Assembly (NCBI RefSeq): GCF_900102425.1
Contig: NZ_FNBT01000002.1
Location: forward strand, 558,001 to 622,000
DNA length: 64,000 bases
DNA from: Blastococcus aurantiacus
GTDB taxonomy: Bacteria > Actinomycetota > Actinomycetes > Mycobacteriales > Geodermatophilaceae
Reading direction: 5' to 3'
The notes beneath the pieces were generated by a model, which was given only the letters and a program-made list of their open reading frames with translations, had not been told where the DNA came from and searched no databases. The translations under genes and the position numbers were made by a program. Shown one piece after another: positions 46,930-52,844 of this stretch (positions within the stretch are counted from its first letter, which is position 1; each line of letters begins with the position of its first letter).

Positions 46930-47490
46930 ATGCTTTGCTACCGGGTCTTCCCATACCTCGCAAGCGCTGGACCTGGAGAGCCGGGTCACCCCAGCTATCT
47001 ACACCTACCGCAGGGGAACGGCCGCCTGGACAATCCTCATCGTTATAATGTCTGGTATCTTGCCACGGAGGCCTCCGGGGCGGTCGGCGAGACCTTCGGA
47101 AATATCTCCCATTGGCGCTCCGAGATGTTCGACTTCCCTGCATTGAGCGGATCCCGACGCGCGCTTGGCACCTTCTCGATTTCGGACGACGCCCGCTTGC
47201 TTGATCTCGATGACGCTCGAAATCTTCTGGAACGGGGCCTACGCCCTACTCAGGTAATCGACCGAAATCGGGGGGTGTCACAGGGTTGGGCTTTACGCGC
47301 TTGGGAGGAGACTGACGGACGAGGCAGTCAAGTCTGGGCAGGCATCAGGTGGTGGTCCTTTCAACGACCTCACTGGCGCGTCCTAGGCATATGGGGCGAG
47401 ACGCCGCAATGTGTCGACATTCAGGAACTCACTGTGCACCATCCAGCGGTGGTGGATGCCGCGAACACACTCCTTCGACGCCTTCCCTGA
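46930..47490 (+). CDS. RES domain toxin (NAD+-degrading type)
   Basis: 186 residues. RES-domain features: N-terminal YRVFPYL, NGRLDNPHRYNVWYLATEASGAVGETF in pieces (invariant-type Arg32, Tyr43, Glu54), LLDLDDARNL (D/L strand), GVSQGWALRAWEE (Ser117) and GIRWWSFQRPHW. Characterised RES toxins (MbcT, Pseudomonas RES) destroy NAD+ by phosphorolysis or hydrolysis and are neutralised by a DUF2384-tailed antitoxin, exactly what the preceding gene carries. ATG follows the antitoxin stop by one base, so the two are co-translated. The low-GC block ends just after its stop. Confidence 0.87.
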   Translation: MLCYRVFPYLASAGPGEPGHPSYLHLPQGNGRLDNPHRYNVWYLATEASGAVGETFGNISHWRSEMFDFPALSGSRRALGTFSISDDARLLDLDDARNLLERGLRPTQVIDRNRGVSQGWALRAWEETDGRGSQVWAGIRWWSFQRPHWRVLGIWGETPQCVDIQELTVHHPAVVDAANTLLRRLP

Positions 47491-47528
47491 GCCTCCGAAA
47501 CGGGAGGGGCCACGGCTCAGTGGTCGAG

Positions 47529-47745
47529 GGTCGTCTCGAAGGTCGCGGACTTCTCCATCGACCTGCCCGAGGCCGCGGTCGCCGTGCAGGTGTCCGGGAC
47601 GTTCGGGTCGCGGCAGGAGAAGGCGCAGCGGCTGGGCCGGGTGCTGCGCCCCAAGGCCGACGGCCGGCAGGCGCACTTCTACACGGTGGTCAGCCGCGAC
47701 ACCCTGGACAGCGAGTACGCGGCGCACCGGCAGCGATTGCTCGCC
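47529..47745 (+). pseudogene. Fragment of a second xpb gene (3' region)
   Basis: Encodes VVSKVADFSIDLPEAAVAVQ to RQRLLA in the xpb frame, 196/217 identical to 45284-45500, but lacks the helicase core, Walker motifs, a start and the real C-terminus. It begins 38 bases after the RES stop and breaks off into unrelated sequence near 47746. A scar left when the FtsZ-like/RES DNA was acquired. Confidence 0.88.
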
Positions 47746-47767
47746 GCCGGACGTTGGGACGACGGCG

Positions 47768-48217
47768 GTGCTCGACGTGCGCTCCGAGTGCCCGCTGGTC
47801 GACGAGGGGACCACCGCCGGCGCCGAGGTCGAGCAGTCGGCGGCTGGGGCGGTCCGGCTCGGCAATCGCATCCCCACCGCGATCTGCCAGTTCTTCCCGC
47901 CAGTCCCGGCCGACCTGGTCGTGTCGCAGGCCGAGGACGAGGCGGACTACGCCGAGCTCAAGGTAACCAGCGGCGCGGTGCGGCAGGTGGGCAACGTGCA
48001 GACCGAGCAGGAGGTGGAGGTCGGCGACCTCACGGTGCTCGTGGTCCGCGTGGAGTACCCGACCAATCCCGCCGCGGGGGTCGACTACCGGGCGCGCCTC
48101 TTAGACGACGAGGCCCTCGGACGGGTGACGCTGAAGGTGGCCGACGCCGAAGAGCGGGACCTCGACTACGACGAGCAGGCGGCGGCCGAGGACCTGGTCG
48201 CCCTGCTCGCCGACTGA
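47768..48217 (+). CDS. Hypothetical protein, probably 5'-truncated secreted protein
   Basis: 149 residues from a GTG at 47768: VLDVRSECPLVDEG, then RLGNRIPTAICQFFPPVPADL, VEVGDLTVLVVRVEYPTNPAAGVDY and a very acidic end (DAEERDLDYDEQAAAEDLV). No signal peptide, yet the two Cys and beta-rich pattern look extracytoplasmic. It starts about 20 bases after the broken xpb fragment, so the original N-terminus was probably lost at the rearrangement junction. May not be expressed. Confidence 0.5.
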   Translation: MLDVRSECPLVDEGTTAGAEVEQSAAGAVRLGNRIPTAICQFFPPVPADLVVSQAEDEADYAELKVTSGAVRQVGNVQTEQEVEVGDLTVLVVRVEYPTNPAAGVDYRARLLDDEALGRVTLKVADAEERDLDYDEQAAAEDLVALLAD

Positions 48218-48302
48218 GACCCCTGTCACGCGCTGGGGGGAACGGCCCGTAGCTTGCTGGCGACGGTCCGGTCCCGCTCCCGCTCCCGAGAGGCACATCC
48301 CC

Positions 48303-48707
48303 ATGGACGAGATCCAGCAGCTGGTCGCCCAGAACGAGATCCGCAACCTGGTGGCCCAGTACGCGCAGTACACCGACGACACGCGGCTCGAGGAGTGGAC
48401 CGCACTGTTCGTCGAGGACGCCCGCATGGAGGCCATGGGCCAGCAGCTGGAAGGTCGCCCTGCTCTGACCGAGTGGATCACCGGCGTTACTTCGAGCCTG
48501 AAGCTGCGGCACATCATGGGCGGGGTGACCGTGACGCTGGACTCGGCGACCGAGGCGCACGGTGCCGCCGACATGGTCCTGCTCCTGGCAGCCGAGGGCT
48601 CCTGGGTCGTCGCCGGCGCCCCGCGTTACGTGGACCGGTACGTGAAGACCGACGTCGGCTGGCGCTTCGCCGAGCGCATCCTCGAGGACCGTTCCGCGAA
48701 GGCCTGA
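48303..48707 (+). CDS. SnoaL/NTF2-like domain protein
   Basis: 134 residues of the NTF2-like SnoaL_4 type: IQQLVAQNEIRNLVAQYAQYTDD, LFVEDARMEAMGQ and LRHIMGGVTVTLDS, VDRYVKTDVGWRFAERI in pieces. A one-domain cone fold that binds small hydrophobic molecules; could be a hydratase, isomerase or dehydratase. High-GC backbone gene. ATG at 48303 follows a gagagg site. Confidence 0.8.
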   Translation: MDEIQQLVAQNEIRNLVAQYAQYTDDTRLEEWTALFVEDARMEAMGQQLEGRPALTEWITGVTSSLKLRHIMGGVTVTLDSATEAHGAADMVLLLAAEGSWVVAGAPRYVDRYVKTDVGWRFAERILEDRSAKA

Positions 48708-48931
48708 CCACCGCCGTCTGACCGCCCGTCGGTCAGAAGGGCGGCGGGGTGGTGCCGGCCAGGTGGTGCGCCAGCCCGGGGCCTGGTGCTTGCCCCCGGT
48801 GGTGGGGCGTGCCTTTAGGTCCGTGATGATCGTGCGCCTCAACGATCCTTACCGACGAATGAGTCCGACGACTAGGGGCGCGCCATCGTTGCAGAAGGCT
48901 AGCGCGACACCACCGCGCGCATGCCTGCGAG

Positions 48932-50122
48932 CTACTCGTCGGAGTCCTGCAGGTGTACGACACCGTCTCGTCGCGGCACCCGTGCCCTAGTCGCACTTCT
49001 CGGTCGCATCTCGAGGACCTGCGCTATCCGCTCCTCAGTGGCCGTTGGCGTCCAGTCCGTCCACCGCTGGAAATGAGCTGTCTCCAGCCCCGCCTCTCGC
49101 GCAGCAGCAAGAAGGGGGTTCGACTGCCCAGCGAACCTCTTCGCAAGTGCTCGCTCAAGCCAGATGGCAGACTCCGGGCCCACGACTACAGGCTCACTCT
49201 TATTCCAACCCCTCGCGGAGATCTGCTTGTAAAGACTCCGCGCGTGATCAGCATCAATCACCTCAAGGTTGCGAAGACGCATCACCAAAGCTTTTATTGC
49301 AACTCCCCAGCGCTCCTTCAGCGACGCTAGGGTTTGGAGGGTGACCCGCCCCCCAGCGGATGAGAGCTCTTCCAGTAGCGCATCACCGGGCAGGAGAAAT
49401 GCGCCCGCGAAGTAGTGTGCCTGCCTCTCAACTATCGCCGCCTCTTGCGCAGACTGCGGTGGTCCCAGATGGCCGTGCATTCCAAGGTGTCCAAGTTCGT
49501 GCGCCACCGTGAAGCGCTGGCGGTCGCCAGGCACACGGCGATCGGTCTCGGCAGATGCCCGACTCACACAGATGACGGGCGTCGAATCGAGGCGCGTTGA
49601 CATGCCAAGGTGACGGCCTAATTCGTCAGGCATTGGGAGTACCAAACATCCAAGTCGCTCGGCCGCCCGGATTACGTTCCCAACTACGGCGCCCTCCTCA
49701 ACTTGGGCTGCGACCCGTACGTCGGCCGCAAACTGCTCAATGTCAGCCTCGTCCGCAAGATCCCCAGCCCATGTCGGCAGGGCGTCAGGAATTGCCTTGA
49801 GCCCTAGCCGTTCGGACACTTCAGTGACGATGGATGCGTCGGCCACCTGCCGATCGACTGCCTTCTTTGGCGCGTCCGCATAAGCCCGCAACAGCGGTTG
49901 AGAGACCAAGGGGGACCTATCCGGCTTACGCAAGAAGTCCACCGAACACCCGAGAACGTTACCGATCGATTGAAGCAGGTCCTCCGCGACCGGCGTTCGT
50001 CCATTCTCGATCATGGAGATTGAACCGCTACCTATGTTAAGCAAAGCTGCAAACTCGACTTGCCCCAAGCCGCTCGCCAAACGAAGGCGGCGAATACGTG
50101 CCCCGAGTTCGGCGCCGTTCAT
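48932..50122 (-). CDS. Xre HTH - ImmA/IrrE metallopeptidase
   Basis: 396 residues. N-terminal Xre helix-turn-helix (ARIRRLRLASGLGQVEFAALLNIGSGSISMIENGR in pieces, about 5-60), then a linker, and an ImmA/IrrE zinc metallopeptidase with HELGHLGMH (HExxH) near residue 215 and the downstream acidic helix IVERQAHYFAGAFLLP. Such proteins cleave repressors and act in stress or mobile-element regulation, or as antitoxin-like regulators in TA-type pairs. Low GC (one 60-base row counts 52%). ATG at 50122 (MNGAEL) begins directly at the HTH. Downstream of the 198-residue gene by 48 bp, same strand. Confidence 0.87.
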   Translation of the reverse strand: MNGAELGARIRRLRLASGLGQVEFAALLNIGSGSISMIENGRTPVAEDLLQSIGNVLGCSVDFLRKPDRSPLVSQPLLRAYADAPKKAVDRQVADASIVTEVSERLGLKAIPDALPTWAGDLADEADIEQFAADVRVAAQVEEGAVVGNVIRAAERLGCLVLPMPDELGRHLGMSTRLDSTPVICVSRASAETDRRVPGDRQRFTVAHELGHLGMHGHLGPPQSAQEAAIVERQAHYFAGAFLLPGDALLEELSSAGGRVTLQTLASLKERWGVAIKALVMRLRNLEVIDADHARSLYKQISARGWNKSEPVVVGPESAIWLERALAKRFAGQSNPLLAAAREAGLETAHFQRWTDWTPTATEERIAQVLEMRPRSATRARVPRRDGVVHLQDSDE

Positions 50123-50170
50123 CTGTAACACCCGTCTAAGCAATAAGAGTTTTGATCAAGGGTCACCTCG

Positions 50171-50767
50171 TCACAGCAACCCAGTGTCGCCGTCACCCTC
50201 TTCATCGTCCTCGAATCCCGGGAGCTCTTCGTCAGTCGGCTTAAATCCGCCCGTGGGAGCATCAGGACCCAAGAGCTGCGTAAGCTTCCCAAGAATGAGG
50301 CGGCCCGGCCGGCCGTCCTCGAGACCCAGGATTTGTGCGGCAAACACGTTCTCGACCAGGAAAGAGTCGGACAAAACGTATGCAAGAACCCAGAATTCCT
50401 CCGGGATCAGCGACTCGTCCGCTACCATCACAGCCGCACTCGAGTTGGCGACGACCGTGAATGCGCCAGAGTCGTCGCGCCTTGCTCGACGAAGCCTGTA
50501 CCGCCGATCCACGCCGTCAGAGAAGGACCGGAACTCACGGCCGGCCCCGTTAACGGGCCTGAAGTCGAGACCCACCCGACTGGCCGACTCACTCGCGGCA
50601 TCGATAGCGAGATCCCGGGCCAGAGCCGCCCTCGAGACGCCACTGCCGAACGCAAAGTCGACGTCCATGGCGCTGTCGATACGGTAGCCGCGCTCCGCGA
50701 AGACCTCGCGGAGGTCGGAAGCAATCCGCCGCAGACGCTGAACCTCGAGATCCGTAAGCTGTGACAT
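50171..50767 (-). CDS. Unknown protein paired with Xre-ImmA/IrrE
   Basis: 198 residues I do not recognise. N-terminus MSQLTDLEVQRLRRIASDLREVFAERG is helical; MDVDFAFGSGVSRAALARDLA and VGLDFRPV follow, then a basic segment GVDRRYRLRRARRDD, a hydrophobic stretch FWVLAYVLSDSFLVENVFAAQILG (part), and a highly acidic tail (DEELPGFEDDEEGDGD). Low GC like its neighbour. Not membrane-spanning by eye. Position first in the operon, ahead of an ImmA/IrrE gene, fits a regulated effector or repressor substrate. ATG at 50767 lies inside one arm of a dyad; a strong promoter makes the transcript almost leaderless. Confidence 0.6.
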   Translation of the reverse strand: MSQLTDLEVQRLRRIASDLREVFAERGYRIDSAMDVDFAFGSGVSRAALARDLAIDAASESASRVGLDFRPVNGAGREFRSFSDGVDRRYRLRRARRDDSGAFTVVANSSAAVMVADESLIPEEFWVLAYVLSDSFLVENVFAAQILGLEDGRPGRLILGKLTQLLGPDAPTGGFKPTDEELPGFEDDEEGDGDTGLL

Positions 50768-50804
50768 GACTGCAGAGAATATTCAGGGGAATGTCACACG
50801 TCAA
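50761..50804 (-). promoter_or_regulatory. Sigma70-type promoter and dyad for the Xre-ImmA/IrrE operon
   Basis: On the minus strand TTGACG (50804-50799), a 17-bp spacer and TATTCT (50781-50776) form an excellent promoter ending 8 bases before the ATG. The arms gtgacat (50761-50767) and atgtcac (50791-50797) are a perfect 7-bp inverted repeat, and GAATATTC at 50777-50784 is a palindrome near its centre. Binding by the Xre protein encoded downstream is inferred. Confidence 0.65.
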
Positions 50805-51047
50805 GTGCTCCAAGCCGCGGCGCGTCGGGGTCCTCGCCACTCCCGAGGAGAGAACGGATGCGGCTGGGAGCAGCGTGACCGGCGGGGCGTGACGTATCCG
50901 TCCCTCACAGGATGGGAATCACCACAGGACTCGCCGGTCGGATGGCATCGCCGCAGGTCAGACGCGTGCGAGTCGTCCCTATACGACGGCCCGAGCGGGG
51001 CGCGCGGCAGCCCCCGGGTTGGGCGTGTTGCTCCTCCGACAGCCAAG
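50768..51047. other. Intergenic region before the SF2 helicase
   Basis: About 280 bases between the divergent 198-residue gene and the helicase. Besides the promoter/dyad at its left edge I see no gene; the plus frame of the helicase is open all the way but the upstream translation looks random, and GC rises back to backbone level from ~50810, marking the island edge. Confidence 0.55.
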
Positions 51048-52835
51048 ATGGACCCCGACATGGGGAGCGCAGCACGAGCGGAGGCCTTGAGCCCGCAGAC
51101 GAACAGCCGGCCGCTCCGGGCGTGGCAGACCGCCGCCCTCCAGCAGTACGAGGAGACCTCCCCGAAGGACTTCCTCGTCACCGCTACCCCCGGCGCCGGC
51201 AAGACGACCTTCGCCCTGACGCTGGCCTCGCGCCTGCTCTCCCGCCGCGAGGTCGCCCGCGTCGTCGTCGTCTGCCCGACCGACCACCTGCGCATGCAGT
51301 GGGCCGACGCCGCCGACGCGATGGGCATCGTCCTGGACCCCGGGCTGACCAACGCCGTCGGCCCGGTCCGCGCCGGCACCCAGGGCTACGTGACCACCTA
51401 TGCGCAGGTCGCCGGCAAACCGATGCTGCACGCCGCCCGTTCGACCTCGGTCAAGACGCTGGTGATCCTGGACGAGGTGCACCACGCGGGTGACGGCCTG
51501 TCCTGGGGCGAGGCGGCCGAGGAGGCGTTCGGCCGCGCCGCACGCCGGCTGTGCCTGACCGGGACGCCGTTCCGCACCAAGCCCGACGAGCGCATCCCCT
51601 TCGTGCGGTACGAAGAGGACACGTTCGAGGGCGAAGCGGGTGGTCTGGTCAGCCGCGCAGACTTCACCTACGGCTACAAGGAGGCGTTGGCCGAGGGCGT
51701 CGTCCGCCCCGTCGTCTTCGCCGCCTACACCGGCACCTCGCGCTGGCGGAACTCCGCCGGCGAGGTCGTCGCCGCATCCCTTTCGGAGGCCGGCACCCGC
51801 TCGGTCGAGATGCAGGCGTGGCGCACCGCGCTGGACCCCAAGGGGCAGTGGGTGCCGCACGTCATCGCCGCGATGGACGACCGGATCACCCACCTGCGCG
51901 AGAACGGCATGCCCGACGCCGCGGGGCTCATCCTCGCCAGCGACCAGGACGACGCCCGCGCCTACGCCAAGATCGTGCGCCGGGTGACCGGCAAGGCGGC
52001 CGAGCTCATCCTCTCGGACGACCCGAAGGCCTCGAAGAAGATCGAGCGGTTCGCCACCGGGTCGGCCCGCATCGCCGTGTGCGTCCGGATGATCTCCGAG
52101 GGCGTCGACGTCCCGCGTGCCGCCGTCCTGGCGTGGATGACCTCGTACCGGACGCCGCTGTTCTTCGCCCAGGCCGTCGGCCGCGTGGTCCGCTCCCGGG
52201 CGCCGCACGAGTCGGCGACCGTCTTCCTCCCCGCGGTGCGCCCGCTGCTGTCGCTGGCCGCCGCCATGGAGGAGCAGCGCAACCACGTCATGCCGCCGCC
52301 GCGGACCCAGCCGGACGAGGAGCTCGAGGCGCTGGACCTGCCGCCGCGCGAACCGCGCGAGGGCGAGGCCAAGCAGTGGGAGGCCCTGGAGGCCGACGCC
52401 CGCTTCGCGCACGTGCTGCACAGCGGGACGGCGCACACCGGCGAGGGTTCGGGCCCCACGGTGGTCGTCGGGGAGGAAGAGGAGGAGTTCCTCGGCATCC
52501 CCGGGCTGCTCACCCCCGCGCAGACGGCGGAGCTGCTGTCGAAGCGCGACGACGAGCTGCGGGTCCGGATCGCGGCGAGCCACCGGGCGGACGCCGAGGA
52601 CTTCATGGTCGTCGAGGACCACCCCGACGAGGACGACGCCGGCCGCTCGTGGCGCGACGCCGCAGAACTGCGCCGGGAGATCAACAAGCTGGTCAACCGG
52701 GTGGCAGCCCGCACCTCGCAGCCGCAGGCGGTCGTGCACACCCAGCTCCGTCAGTCGGTGCCCGGCCCGCCGTCGGCGTCGGCGTCGGTGGACGTCCTCC
52801 GCGCCCGCCGGGAGCGCCTCCGCACGATGCTCTGA
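51048..52835 (+). CDS. DEAD/DEAH-box SF2 helicase
   Basis: 595 residues. Motif I TATPGAGKTT about 47-55, motif II DEVHH about 142-146, motif III LTGTPFR, C-terminal helicase domain with LILASDQDDARAYAKIV, ISEGVDVPRAAVLAWM (motif V) and FAQAVGRVVRSR (motif VI). A restriction-enzyme-R-subunit-like ATPase common in actinobacteria, role unknown. Starts at 51048 (MDPDMGS) or 51060 are both possible. Acidic tail (VVGEEEEEFLG). Second SF2 helicase beside the island, unrelated in detail to XPB. Confidence 0.85.
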   Translation: MDPDMGSAARAEALSPQTNSRPLRAWQTAALQQYEETSPKDFLVTATPGAGKTTFALTLASRLLSRREVARVVVVCPTDHLRMQWADAADAMGIVLDPGLTNAVGPVRAGTQGYVTTYAQVAGKPMLHAARSTSVKTLVILDEVHHAGDGLSWGEAAEEAFGRAARRLCLTGTPFRTKPDERIPFVRYEEDTFEGEAGGLVSRADFTYGYKEALAEGVVRPVVFAAYTGTSRWRNSAGEVVAASLSEAGTRSVEMQAWRTALDPKGQWVPHVIAAMDDRITHLRENGMPDAAGLILASDQDDARAYAKIVRRVTGKAAELILSDDPKASKKIERFATGSARIAVCVRMISEGVDVPRAAVLAWMTSYRTPLFFAQAVGRVVRSRAPHESATVFLPAVRPLLSLAAAMEEQRNHVMPPPRTQPDEELEALDLPPREPREGEAKQWEALEADARFAHVLHSGTAHTGEGSGPTVVVGEEEEEFLGIPGLLTPAQTAELLSKRDDELRVRIAASHRADAEDFMVVEDHPDEDDAGRSWRDAAELRREINKLVNRVAARTSQPQAVVHTQLRQSVPGPPSASASVDVLRARRERLRTML

Positions 52836-52844
52836 GGCCCCCGG

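Noticed and set aside
47411-48217. One 268-codon gene running from the RES gene through the xpb fragment
   Set aside because: It reads the xpb fragment out of frame; only the part after 47768 looks protein-like.
45597-50767. Integrase, transposase, att repeats or prophage genes for the island
   Set aside because: None seen; the only flanking repeat is the xpb segment, so the island is better explained by homology-driven acquisition.
50766-51047. N-terminal extension of the SF2 helicase to the ATG at 50766
   Set aside because: The upstream translation is compositionally random, overlaps the divergent gene's promoter and start, and no ribosome site supports it.
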